Shown piece by piece: positions 53,785 through 63,512 of a DNA stretch of 64,000 bases. A program made the position numbers and the translations under genes. The notes under the pieces are model-generated. The model had not been told where the DNA came from, did not search any database, and saw only the letters and a program-made list of their open reading frames with translations. Position 1 is the first letter of the stretch. Every line of letters begins with the position of its first letter. The stretch covers positions 7,599,001 through 7,663,000 of the forward strand of contig NZ_CP076457.1 in NCBI RefSeq assembly GCF_018866325.1, read 5' to 3'. The stretch comes from Streptomyces sp. YPW6 (GTDB lineage Bacteria; Actinomycetota; Actinomycetes; Streptomycetales; Streptomycetaceae).

Positions 53785-56700
53785 CACGGTCCCAGCGTGA
53801 CGTTGAACTCGATGACCTGGGTCTTCGGGGACATCGGACCGGAGTCGCCGACGACGTCGTCGATGAACGCGCCGACGCTGTCGCTCCACCAGTCCGTGTA
53901 TCCGATGACGGGCGGGTGGGTCGCGGACTCGATGTCCGACTCGTTGAACGCGGTGTACCGCCACACCACGGTGCCATCCGCGTTCTCGCGGATGGGAGTC
54001 ATGCGGACGTAGTGCGAACCCAGGAACGTGTAGGCCAGATTTCCGGTGAGTCCGGCCGTCGAGAGGGTCCCGTAGTCCTGCAGGTACTTCCCGGCGCCCT
54101 CGAAGCCGCTGAGCGAGTAGTCGTACAGGTAGGTGTGGCCCAGCTCGTAGTTCCCGCTCCGTGTAAGGCCGGCGAAGTACTCGATCGTCCCCTTCGTGTT
54201 CTGGTGATCACGGTAGATGCCGGTGAAGTCGTCGTCCGGGCCGAAGCACTGCGAGTTGGGGCCGTCTCCGGTGAGCCAGCTCCACCCCAGCTCCCACGGG
54301 TTGGTGTCGTTGTCGGACGGGATGGGGGCGCCGAACGGTGTCAGACAGCTCTCGGCGCCCTCCGGGAGGCCGTTCTCCCCGGGCTTGATGGGAACGGTCG
54401 CGTCGTCGAGGGCCTTCTGGGCCGCCTCGCGTATCGCGGCCTCGATGACGAGAACCCTGGCCTCGAGCGCGGCCCGGGCTGCGGCGTCGGCGTCCTTGCC
54501 CGCCTCGAGCGCTGCCTTCCGGGCGGCCGTCGCCGAGGCCTGGGCGTGCGCGGCATGGGACGCGGCGATCCCGGCGGACCTCACGGCCCGCGTGGCCGCC
54601 TGCCTGGCCACTCCGCTCGCCTTGCGGGCCGCGGCGGCCGCCTTGCGGGCCGTCTCGGCCGACCGCGCGGCATCGGCCGCGGACGCTTCCGCGGCCGCGG
54701 CGTTGTCGCGCGCCTTCTGCGCGGACTTCCTGGCGTCGTCGGCGTAGCCGTCGGCGAGCGTGGCCCACTCGGTAGCTTCGGCGGCGGCGTCACGCGCGAG
54801 GGCCGCTGCCTCGGAGGCCCTTGCCGCGTCCTCCTGCGCGTCCGCGGCTGTCTTGGCGGCGCGTGCGATCGCCGCGTGTATCGCGCTGATGTGCGTCGCG
54901 TGATCGTGGTCGAGCCGCGCGAAGTGGTGCTGCGTGGTCCCGACGAACTGGCGCAGCATGTGCGTGTCGCCTTCGAGCGCGACCTCGGCCGCGGCCTGGA
55001 GGTAGGGGCCCCCGTTCACCAGAAGGGTGGTGGCCGACACCCGGTCGTCCTCACGGACCGCCGCGGCGCGTTCGACGTGCAGGAAGGTGTGCAGAGCCTC
55101 GGCGGTTCCCTTGTCCAGCGCGGCCTCGGCCTTGCGCCGCACCGCGGGGCCGGTGGCGTCGTCGGCCAGCAGCGTGGTCACCTCGACCTGGTTGTCCTCC
55201 TTGGCCGCCTCGACCGCCCCGCCCTCGAGAAACGCCTTGATCTTGGCGGGGTCCTGGGTCTTGAGGACCTCGCCGGCCGCGTTGGCCACCTTCGACGTCG
55301 ACACCGCGGCGATCGCCGCGACGTTCTCGGCGTTGTCCTGCCGCAGCGCGATGACGCGGTCGGCCTCGATCCAGTGGACGACGTCCTCGTCCGAACCGGC
55401 CAGCGCGAACTCCGCCGCCTCCCGAGTCCAGGTGCCCGAAACGTCGATGAGCTGGACCGCCGCCTGACGCCCGGCCGCCACCGCCTCGGCGCTCCGCCCG
55501 TCCTGCAGCGCCGACTCCGCGGAACTGATCAACCCCCGGATCTCTTCGGACAAGCGGGCTTCCTGCGTCCGCTCACCGTTGACCCGTTCCAGCTCACCGA
55601 TCTCCTCGCTCGCCGCGAGACGCGCCGCCTCGATCGCCTCGTCGGTCTCCTCGGCCAGACTGGCGGTCTCCGCCTCACGAGCCGCCTGCTCGACCGCACG
55701 CGCCTTGACGACCGCGTCAGCTGCCTTGTTCGCCGCCTCCACGGCAGCCTTCGCGGCAGCCGTGGACCGGTTGGCGTAATCCACCGCCTCACCGGCGTGG
55801 TCGGCCGCCTCCTCAGCCGCATCGGCAGCCTTCGCGGCATGGTCGGCGGCGCTGTTCGCCGCATCCCGCGCCAGACGTGCTGCGGCAGCCGCCTGCCCCG
55901 CCAGGGACCGCGACCTCGCCGCGGCCTGAGTCGCCCTGGCAGCGGCGGCCTCCGCGACGGCGGCGGCCTGCCGCGCGGCGGCGGACTCCGACTGCGCCGC
56001 GCCGGCGGCCACCGCCGCGGAGGCCGAGGCACGCGCGGCGGCGGCCGCGTTGACCGCCGAGCTGGCGGCGGCCTCGCCCGCGCGGTCGGCCTGCACCGCC
56101 GCCACGGCCGCGACCTCGGCCTTCAGCGCCACCGAACGCACGAAATTGACCATGCTCCGGGCGGCCTGCGCCGCCGCCCTGGCCGCCGACGCCTGCGCCG
56201 AGTCCTGGAAGCGGCGATCGCGGCACGATACGCCCGTGCCGCGGCACGCCCGCCGACGCGGCAGCCGCGGCGGCCGCCTGCGCCGCAGCCACCGCACGCC
56301 GCGAAGCGGCCTGCGCCGTTCGCGAGGCCGACACCGCGGTCGACGCGGCCGCGGCCGCCCCCCTGGCCGCCTGCGCCGCCTTGTTCGCCGCCCTGGCCGA
56401 GAGCTGGACGTCCTGCTCGGCGGCCTCGGCCTCGGCCTTGGCCTCCAGCGCTGCCGCCTTCGCCTTCTCGGCCGCCTGGACCGCCTGCGCGGACAGTTCG
56501 ACGGCTTCATCGGTCTTCCGCCCGGCCCGGCGTCCCTCCGCCTCAACCGTCTTCACCAGCTGCTGGATCGTCGCCGATTCCTCGTCCCGCGCACGGGCGA
56601 TGTGCTGCCCCGTCTCCAGGAACCACCGGATGGCCCGCGGCGACCCGTCGTCCAGTGCCCGCTCGGCGTACTCACGCACCTGCGGCGATGCCGACAGCAG

Positions 56701-57312
56701 GATGGATGTCACCTGCACACGTTCGTCCTCCTCGTGGGCGGTGAACTGCCCTCCGCTGAGGAACGCGCGCAACGCGAAGTCCGAGTCGGCCTCCAGCGCG
56801 GCGGCCGCCTCACGCTTCACGCCACGCCCGCCGTGGGCCATGACCGTCGTCACGGCCACCTTGAGGTCCTCACGTATCGCCGTGCGGAAGCCACCCTTCA
56901 GGAAGGTCTCGACCGCCGCGTCCCCGCCGGACAGTGCCCCGCCGATACCGTCACGCGTCGCCTTGCCCGCCGTGCCCAACGCCTTGAAGAGGGTGAACTT
57001 GTTGTCCTCGGCACGGGCCGCGGGCAACCGCTGGTCGAGGAAGGCCGTCACCTCGGCCGCACTGCCCACCAGCGCCGCCGCCGCGGCCGTGCGCACGGCC
57101 CGACCCCCCGACCTGTACGCCCACACCACCTTGCCCCGGGCGGTGTCCGGAAGACCGGCCCCCTCGGGCACCGCACCGACGCCCGCACCGGCCGCTGCGT
57201 ACGCCGGACTGCTCCAGACCCTCACAGAGGACAGCGCCGAACCCGCCGCCACACCCGTGAAAACGGCCAACATCTGACGCCTGCTGAACACCCTCCGTGA
57301 ACGCTGTGGCAT
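53784..57312 (-). pseudogene. ALF-repeat secreted protein with two frameshifts
   Basis: The gene starts ATG at 57312 after GGGGAGCCGTG, with a Tat-type leader (FSRRQMLAVFTGVAAGSA). Many ALF repeats (LSGGQFTAHEEDERVQVTS type) and alanine-rich coiled segments follow, then a unique C-terminal domain from CLTPFGAP onwards. Two single-base losses, near 56250 and 56218, break the frame. Adding two bases to the 3529-nt span gives 1177 codons. The architecture is that of actinobacterial polymorphic secreted proteins. The breaks may be sequencing errors. Confidence 0.85.
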
Positions 57313-58294
57313 CACGGCTCCCCTCTACTCCGCTGGACCTGACCAGGGAATACTCCCGGCCGTCGGCGCACTGTCAGATCCCACATCAAAGACGGGCCTC
57401 GGAGGGTGCGTCCAGTTCGGAAATCGGGCAGAGACGCGACAACCACCGGAAATACGCGGTGACATGTGTCACGCGCGCACATGGTTGTGGTGCTTTCCAT
57501 AAAGAATCGGTTTCAGTGCTCCCTGCAGGGCGGCTCCGAAAAGACCTGTGCGACAACTCAGTTCAGCGATGGAGCGGGGCAGTTGCGACCGATATGACCG
57601 CACCGCTCACGGCTGTCGTTTCGCTGCCGGATCCCTTTTGCCAACGCGGCCGACACCTGCTATCGCGAACCCGGGGGCCGGGAACCTTCGTCGGGGACCA
57701 TGGCATCCCTCCGATGGTTCACGTCTCCTGCCGCGATGCAGTGGCCTCGCGCCAGGGGCCGGAGAACGCCTCCCCACGGAAGCCGACGGGGGAGAAAGCA
57801 GCCCGTCGCTCGTCGGATCCCGGTACGCCCGGGGAGGCGAAACGGGCGCTGAGGGGCGGCGTCGTCGGCCTGGGGGCCGGTGGGTGTGCTGGTTGTGCGG
57901 GTGGCAACGAGGGCGAGTACGGCCAAGGCGGTGCGGCGGATGTGGTGAGGCCGATGGCCGCCTGCGGTATGCCCCATGGTGTGGGCGAACCATTTTCAGC
58001 AAGAGGCGTGAATCCCCCGGAATCGTTCGGGCTACCCGCATCACGCCTCAGCCCAGGAGCTATTTCGGCGATAAGCGGCCTGCTGCGCGGCCCAGCCGTT
58101 CACCAGGGTGCTTACGCGCCCCTGCTTCCGCCAACGCGACGCGAGCGGAGAGGCGACAACAACGCCCACTCGACTCCGGCCTCGCTCTCTCCCGGGGCTG
58201 CGGTGTGCGTCGGCTCGCCGCCCGATTCTGTGCCGTGCCGGCGTTGTCGAGGACGGGGCCATCCGACACTCGCACCGATTCGTACGGGGAATGA
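57313..58294. other. Long intergenic region with a Crp-like site
   Basis: About 980 bases without a supportable gene; open frames on both strands have poor composition. It contains the Crp-like site at 57459, an AT-richer patch near 57480-57520, and an imperfect hairpin with GAGGCGTGA at 58003 pairing TCACGCCTC at 58041. It may hold remains of a deleted gene. Confidence 0.5.
57459..57472. promoter_or_regulatory. Crp-type binding site
   Basis: GTGACATGTGTCAC fits GTG-N6-GNCAC, the Streptomyces Crp consensus as I recall it, and the outer six bases form an inverted repeat. It lies 147 nt upstream of the ALF-repeat gene. Confidence 0.5.
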
Positions 58295-59005
58295 GTGAAC
58301 GTGGGGCGCCCAGTCTCCGTACGAGATGCCATGAACGCACATGCGCGAAGCCTTAAATCCCCGTACCCACGCGGTCTCGTCACGGCTGTCGTGGCGACGC
58401 TCGTCATGGTTCTCGCCGCTGCGGCCCTGTGGGGCACGCGCGGCAGCGCCAGCGCCTCGGAGCCGATATCCGCCGGCTTCCCCACTGCGGCGCCTGCCAC
58501 CCCTGGTGGGGAGGTGGCGACGGGTGGTGAGATCAGTGAGCTGGACAAGACGCTGCTGATGAAGGTGCGGCAGGCCAATCTCTGGGAGGCGCCGGTCGGT
58601 CGGCTTGCCCAGACCCATGCGTCGAGTGAAGCGGTCAAGCGGGCCGGGCTTCACCTGATGGAGGGGCACAGCAGGCTCGACGCGAAGGTGCGCGAAGCCG
58701 CCCGGACCCTGAACGTCAACATCCCCGACGAGGCCACACCCGAACAGCAAGCCCTTGTACGGAAACTGCAGAATGCCCGGGGATCTGAGTTCGATGAGCA
58801 CTTCGCCAATATCCTGCGGGCCTCGCACGGCAAGGTGTTCCTCACGATCGCGCAGGTCCGCGCCACCACCAAGAACTCGGTGGTCCGTGACTTCGCCGGC
58901 CTGACCAACCTCACCGTTCTCGACCATCAGAACGTCCTGGACGACACGGGCCTGGTCAGCGACGCGACCTACGACGAGATCGCCGCGGCCGTTGTCCCGC
59001 AGTGA
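58295..59005 (+). CDS. DUF4142 exported protein
   Basis: The product has 236 residues from GTG at 58295 (after ACGGGGA), or 224 from ATG at 58331. A hydrophobic stretch (LVTAVVATLVMVLAAAALW) gives export or membrane anchoring. The mature helical DUF4142 domain contains LDKTLLMKVRQANLWEAPVG and ends NLTVLDHQNVLDD. The function is unknown. It ends in a strong terminator. Confidence 0.85.
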   Translation: MNVGRPVSVRDAMNAHARSLKSPYPRGLVTAVVATLVMVLAAAALWGTRGSASASEPISAGFPTAAPATPGGEVATGGEISELDKTLLMKVRQANLWEAPVGRLAQTHASSEAVKRAGLHLMEGHSRLDAKVREAARTLNVNIPDEATPEQQALVRKLQNARGSEFDEHFANILRASHGKVFLTIAQVRATTKNSVVRDFAGLTNLTVLDHQNVLDDTGLVSDATYDEIAAAVVPQ

Positions 59006-59009
59006 TCCT

Positions 59010-59060
59010 GCGGCGTCCGTAAGGCACCTGCGGCACCCCGCAGTGCCCTACGGACGCCGC
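59010..59060. terminator. Long hairpin after the DUF4142 gene
   Basis: GCGGCGTCCGTA pairs with TACGGACGCCGC; inner segments GGCA/TGCC and CTGCGG/CCGCAG extend the stem around CACC. It starts 5 nt after the stop. Confidence 0.85.
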
Positions 59061-59290
59061 GAGCGGCCGTCCCGTGAGGGGTACGGCCAAGGCCCCTGAT
59101 CGAGGGGTTGTGATCACGCAGCGATTGGGAGCGGCTGGCTCGCGCGGGACCGCGTGCGCCTTGTCGCCTGACGGCCCGAGGCGACGCCCCATCGGGTGTA
59201 TGCCGCCGGCTGCCGTGCTCGACGGTGGACGGCGATGGTGTTGGCCATACCAGCCACCTTGCTGGTCGCTTCAGAATGCAGCCGCGGTGG
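59061..59290. other. Gap without a recognised gene
   Basis: Nothing supportable is seen here. Composition is slightly less GC-rich than the genes around it, as in the fragment that follows. Confidence 0.4.
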
Positions 59291-59463
59291 TCACTCGTCA
59301 TCGAGTCGCTGAAGCACCTGCTCGAACTCACCGGAGTCGAGCAAACCGGCGATTACCTGGGCCATAATGTCGATGCCGGGCCCTTGAACGATCAGCCCGT
59401 CGGAGGACCAGAAGTAGCGGCCGCCCAAGTCCTTGCCGGTCGGAACTTTCTGACCTGCAGGCT
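59291..59463 (-). pseudogene. C-terminal fragment of an unknown gene
   Basis: The minus strand carries GKDLGGRYFWSSDGLIVQGP followed by an amphipathic end (MAQVIAGLLDSGEFEQVLQR) and a stop at 59291. It reads like a normal C terminus with less third-position G/C than its neighbours. There is no start; the frame loses sense at about 59463, where another truncated gene begins on the opposite strand. Confidence 0.45.
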
Positions 59464-59466
59464 TCG

Positions 59467-59838
59467 GCGAATGCCCTGCAAGGCTACGCGAAGGGCGCCG
59501 ACCTGGAGAAGTACGCCACCACGGAGGCGATCGGACAGATCCGCAACGACCTCGCGAACATGAAGCAGGCCGGGACTGTGGTGCGTGGTGCGTAGCGGGC
59601 TGGCGCACGAGGCGGAGGCGACCGCCCTCGATTCGGAGGCGCAGACACCCACCGCGACGTTGTCGGACCGCGTGGTCCTCTCCGCCTGTGAGACCTACGA
59701 CGTCCGGGCCAAGAAGGCCATCCCGCTCCCCACCCAGCAGCCGCTCCGGTACGTCATGACCGCGACCGCCCAACGCTGGGACGGCCGCTGGATGGTGACC
59801 GACATCGACCCTCAGGGCGGCGAGGTGCGACGTGCTGA
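59467..59838 (+). pseudogene. Truncated, frameshifted secreted-protein gene
   Basis: ALQGYAKGADLEKYATTEAI runs on to MKQAGTVVRG, then one frame change near 59580 gives SGLAHEAEATALDSEAQTPT and ends near WDGRWMVTDIDP. This is the C-terminal domain of a common streptomycete secreted protein of unknown function, lacking its signal peptide and N-terminal half. The next broken gene overlaps its end. Confidence 0.7.
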
Positions 59839-60706
59839 ACCGCACGACAGCCGGAGTAGCCGGGGTGGTCCTGGCCGGCGTCCTCGCCGCGGCCGCGCAC
59901 GCCGACAACGGCCGCGGCGGCGGGATCTGCAAGGGCGCCACGATGTTCGCCAAGGTCTGCGCCGAAGACGGCGACGGCGCGCCCGGCATGGGTGGCGGCG
60001 GTACGGCTACCACGCCCGCCGGCGCTTCCGGCGGCGGCTCGAAGCCGTCGTGCACGTACCCCGCCTCGACCCGCAGCCCCCGCCGGACAACATGCTCTGG
60101 AAAGGCCACGACCGGACGGAGAAGGGTGCTGTCTACGGCGTCAACTGCCCGAACGCGCAGGGCGCGCGGACCGTATGGCTCCCGGACGGCCAGGCCCCGG
60201 CCGCCGCCCCGGTCACCGACCCGGAAGCCGTGGCACGCCGCGCCGCCGCCTCCATGAAGCTCACCGGCCCGGACGTGGCGAGTCCTCGGGCAGCGGGGAA
60301 GTGCGTGGTCGGCATGCCGATGTGGATGTGGGCGGACCCGTCCCCCTCCACGTTCGGCCCGGTGTCCGTGTCCGCGGCGGCGGGCAGCGTCACCGCGTCC
60401 GCGAAGATGCCCGCAGACCGTGTGGGCGATGAGCGACGGCACCACGGTCACCTGGTACGGCCCCGGCACCCCCTACACCCCGGACCAGGGCAAGAACATG
60501 TCACCGGACTGCGGACACCGTTGCCAACGGGCCGCATCCGACAAGCCGGACGGCCACTACCGGGGTGCCGCGACCGCGATGTGGTCGATCGCCTGGACCG
60601 TCCCTGCCCCGCCCCCGCCCTCGGCGATGAGGGCGAGTTCACCGAGACCCGCGCCACCGGCTGGACGGCACGGATCGGGGAGCTCCAGGTCCTCGACACC
60701 AACTGA
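59832..60706 (+). pseudogene. Secreted protein gene with three frameshifts
   Basis: GTG at 59832 starts a signal peptide (VLNRTTAGVAGVVLAGVLAA). The frame is lost at the C-run near 60062, recovered as QPPPDNMLWKGHDRTEKG in another frame, lost near 60413 (then VWAMSDGTTVTWYGPGTPYT) and lost again near 60615 (then EFTETRATGWTARIGELQV). Net loss is one base; the repaired product is about 291 residues. It resembles streptomycete secreted proteins often annotated, on weak grounds, as ATP/GTP-binding. Confidence 0.75.
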
Positions 60707-60901
60707 CCCGGGCGCGGTGAGTCTTTCTCACCACCGCAGGTCAGGAGCCCGCGACCACGCAATACGCCCACCACCCACCACGCCGGAACGGGCACTCACT
60801 CTGTCCGGTGGTCCGGTTGGCGTTGTTCACGGAGTTCGGCAGCAGTTGTCCAGCGTTTGGGGAGGCACCCGAACCACGCTGTGGTCGATGTTCACGAGAT
60901 G

Positions 60902-61044
60902 GGGTTCTGGCTCAACTTCTGTGGAGCTGCGCCCTGGGCGCTCATGACCGCGCCGGGCCAACGCACTGACCTGCTGGTTCTCATGGATCAACGTCCTGAC
61001 GTACGGAGCACCGAGCCATCACCACAGAAGTTGTGCCAGAACCC
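60902..61044. mobile_element. MITE-like element with 23-bp terminal inverted repeats
   Basis: GGGTTCTGGCTCAACTTCTG at 60902, extending to 60924, is repeated in inverse orientation at 61022-61044 with one mismatch in 23. The 143-bp interval has no gene. The ends resemble those of ISL3-type transposons as I recall them, so it may be a non-autonomous derivative. No clear target duplication was found. Confidence 0.7.
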
Positions 61045-61130
61045 GGGATGGAACAGCGCTCAGCCCGGTCAAGTGCGCCTTCGTGCTGATTCCCGGGCGG
61101 CGGTGTCCGCTGTGGAGTGGCCGGTATCGG

Positions 61131-62018
61131 TCAGTTGGCCAGGTTGAGGATGGTCAGGCGGTCGGGGTCGGTGAGGATGTCGAGTGCGGTGATGCGGCCG
61201 TCGTGGATGGTGAACGACATGACGGACAGCGGTCGTCGGTCTTCGGTGAACGAGACGGCGCCGGGTGTGCCGTTGACCAGTACCAGGTGTGCGTTCGCCG
61301 CGAAGCGGGCGAAGGCGATGGCCTGGGACGCCACGTCGCCCGCGCCGTGCCGCAGGATGGTCGGGACGAGTGTGCCGCCGTCGGAGCGCGCGACGACGTC
61401 GGGGTGGAGGACGGCCAGGAGTGCCTCGAAGCCGCCGCCGCGGGAGGCGGTCAGGAAGGCGTCGACGACGTCGCGTTTGCGGGCGTTGTCCGTATCGGCG
61501 GCCGGGGTGGCGCCCTGGACACGGCGCCGGGCGCGGCTGGCGAGCTGTCGGGTGGAGACCGTGGTGCGGCCGAGAACGGGGGCGATGTTACCGAAGGGCA
61601 CGTCGAACATGTCATGGAGGACGAAGGCGAGCCGCTCGTCCGGAGAGAGGGCCTGAAGAACGATCATGAGGGCGATGCCCACCTCGTCCGCGATCAGGAC
61701 TCCCCGCTCGGGATCGACGCGGGCCGGCGCGGTGACCACCGGGTCCGGCAGCCGGACCGACCCGTCCTGCCCGGGCAGCGGATCCTCACGTCGCGAGGTA
61801 CGCGAGCGCACCATGTCCAGGCATATTCGGCCGACGACCGTGGTGAGCCAGGCCCCAAGGTTCCTCACGTCGCTCACGTCGGTGCGGCTGAGCCTGAGCC
61901 AAGCCTCCTGGACAGCGTCCTCTGCCTCGGCGAGCGAACCCAGCATCCGGTAGGCCACCGCCCGCAGCCCGGGCCGCTCGGCCTCGAAACGATCGGCCAG
62001 AGAAGAACTTTCGCTCAC
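61131..62018 (-). CDS. ECF41-type RNA polymerase sigma factor (SigJ-like)
   Basis: The 295-residue sigma has region 2 (AYRMLGSLAEAEDAVQEAWL), region 4 (PFGNIAPVLGRTTVSTRQLA) and a SnoaL/NTF2-like C-terminal domain of about 100 residues, which in this group regulates the sigma itself. The end ILTDPDRLTIL corresponds to the conserved NPDKL-type motif. It is divergent from its typical partner, a carboxymuconolactone decarboxylase-like gene. Confidence 0.92.
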   Translation of the reverse strand: MSESSSLADRFEAERPGLRAVAYRMLGSLAEAEDAVQEAWLRLSRTDVSDVRNLGAWLTTVVGRICLDMVRSRTSRREDPLPGQDGSVRLPDPVVTAPARVDPERGVLIADEVGIALMIVLQALSPDERLAFVLHDMFDVPFGNIAPVLGRTTVSTRQLASRARRRVQGATPAADTDNARKRDVVDAFLTASRGGGFEALLAVLHPDVVARSDGGTLVPTILRHGAGDVASQAIAFARFAANAHLVLVNGTPGAVSFTEDRRPLSVMSFTIHDGRITALDILTDPDRLTILNLAN

Positions 62019-62019
62019 C

Positions 62020-62046
62020 TGTCACACCCCCGCGTGTCGATCCGTC
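62020..62046 (+). promoter_or_regulatory. ECF41-type promoter
   Basis: TGTCACA at 62020-62026 and CGTC at 62043-62046 are 16 bp apart, matching the ECF41 motif as I recall it. It lies 42 nt upstream of the decarboxylase-like gene, on the same strand. Confidence 0.8.
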
Positions 62047-62088
62047 GGTCCAGTGACAGACGCTAACGGATCACCAGGAGAGCATCAG

Positions 62089-62565
62089 ATGAACGCCGCA
62101 ACCACGACCAGCGCCCGGATGAAGAACCCCGCCTTGGTCCTGCCGGACGCCATGAAGGGCATTGAGAACATCTACAAGGCCATGTACCAGGGCGGCGTCT
62201 CCCCCCAGATCCTGGAACTGGTCCACCTGCGCGCCAGCCAGATCAACGGCTGCAGCGCCTGCGTGTTCGCCGGCGTGGCGGGCGCGAAGAAGCACGGTGA
62301 GAGCGACGAACGCCTCCACGCCGTGGCCGCCTGGCGCGAGACTCCGTTCTTCACCGACGAGGAGCGCGCGGCCCTGGCCCTGACTGAGGCCGCCACCCGG
62401 ATCGCCGATCGCTCCGGCAAGGCTGTCCCCGACGAGGTCTGGAAAGAGGCCGCGGACCACTTCAACGAGGAGCAGCTCTCCGCGATCATCCTGATGATCG
62501 GCCTTACCAACTTCTTCAACCGCATCAACGCCACCATCGAGGAGCCCGCCGGCACCACCTGGTGA
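62089..62565 (+). CDS. Carboxymuconolactone decarboxylase/AhpD-like protein
   Basis: The 158-residue helical protein contains the redox pair CSAC (C55, C58) in INGCSACVFAGVAG, followed by a histidine (KKHGES), as in AhpD-like peroxidase partners. It is the usual target of ECF41 sigma factors. ATG at 62089 follows CAGGAGAGC. It probably deals with peroxides or reactive carbonyls. Confidence 0.92.
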   Translation: MNAATTTSARMKNPALVLPDAMKGIENIYKAMYQGGVSPQILELVHLRASQINGCSACVFAGVAGAKKHGESDERLHAVAAWRETPFFTDEERAALALTEAATRIADRSGKAVPDEVWKEAADHFNEEQLSAIILMIGLTNFFNRINATIEEPAGTTW

Positions 62566-62596
62566 CCGGCACTGCCGAGGTGCCATCAGAGTGCTA

Positions 62597-63509
62597 GAGA
62601 TCGTCTTCAAAGGTGATCAGGTGATGAGGGATCATGCTTGTCATGGTGCGTCGTCATGAGCTTTCGGATGCCGAGTGGGCTGTGCTGTCGCGGTTGCTGC
62701 CGAGTTCGGGGACTGCGGGGCGGCCTCGTTCGGACGACCGGCTGGTACTGAACGGCATCGTGTGGAAGCTGCGGACCGGATCAGCCTGGCGTGATGTGCC
62801 GGAACGTTATGGTTCCTGGCAGACCTTGTACACACGTTTTCGCAGGTGGGCGCTGGACGGGACGTTCTCGCGCATGCTGCGGGCCGTCCAGGCGGAGAAG
62901 GACGCGGCCGGGGACATCGACTGGCTGGTGTCGGTCGACTCCACCATAGTTCGGGCCCACCAGCATGCCGCCGGCGGCAAAAGGGGGCGGTCGACAGGGA
63001 CGAAGCGGGTGATCACGCCCTCGGCCGATCCGTGGTGGACTGAGCACGAAGGTCCACCTGGCCTGCGACGGGCGCGGCCGTCCTCTCGGCTTCGTCCTGT
63101 CGGGCGGCAACGCCAACGACTGCACCCGCCTCGAGAAGGTGATGGACTCGATCAGCGTGCCCAGAGTCGGGTCCGGGCGTCCACGCTCCCGGCCCGACCA
63201 CGTGGTCGCCGACAAGGGCTACAGCTCTCGAAAGATCCGCGCCTACCTGCGACGACGCGGCATCCCCCACACGATCCCCGAACGCGCCGACCAGATCCTG
63301 GGCCGGCTGAACCGCAGCACACGCGGCGGACGGCCGCCCGGTTTCGACCGGTGCATATACCGCCGCCGCAACGTCGTCGAGCGCTGCTTCAACCGCCTCA
63401 AGCAGTGGCGCGGACTGGCCACCCGCTATGACAAAACCCGCGAGTCCTACCAGGCGGCCGTCACCATCGCCTCCATCATGCTCTGGATCTGACCTTTGAA
63501 GACGACCCC
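62597..63509 (+). mobile_element. IS5-family insertion sequence
   Basis: The left end GAGATCGTCTTCAAAGGT (62597-62614) matches the inverted right end at 63492-63509 in 16 of 18 positions. CTAG stands at both borders, the target of many IS5-type elements. Inside is one transposase on the plus strand. Confidence 0.85.
62634..63492 (+). pseudogene. IS5-family transposase in three frames
   Basis: The first frame (MLVMVRRHELSDAEWAVLSR) carries the N-terminal domain and the first DDE aspartate in VSVDSTIVRAHQHA. A likely programmed slip at AAAAGGGGG (62979-62987) moves to the frame with GDHALGRS. A further one-base loss near 63030 puts a TGA in that frame, and only the third frame reads on through LSTKVHLACDGRGRPLGFVL and VADKGYSSRKIR to the end. 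The second break is unlikely to be programmed, so the copy is probably inactive. Confidence 0.8.
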
Positions 63510-63512
63510 TAG

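Noticed and set aside
53916..56744. A 942-codon open frame on the plus strand
   Set aside because: It is the mirror of the alanine-rich ALF gene; GC-skewed codons keep the opposite frame open.
57297..58298. Open frames on both strands between the ALF and DUF4142 genes
   Set aside because: Composition is erratic and no motif, signal peptide or ribosome site was found.
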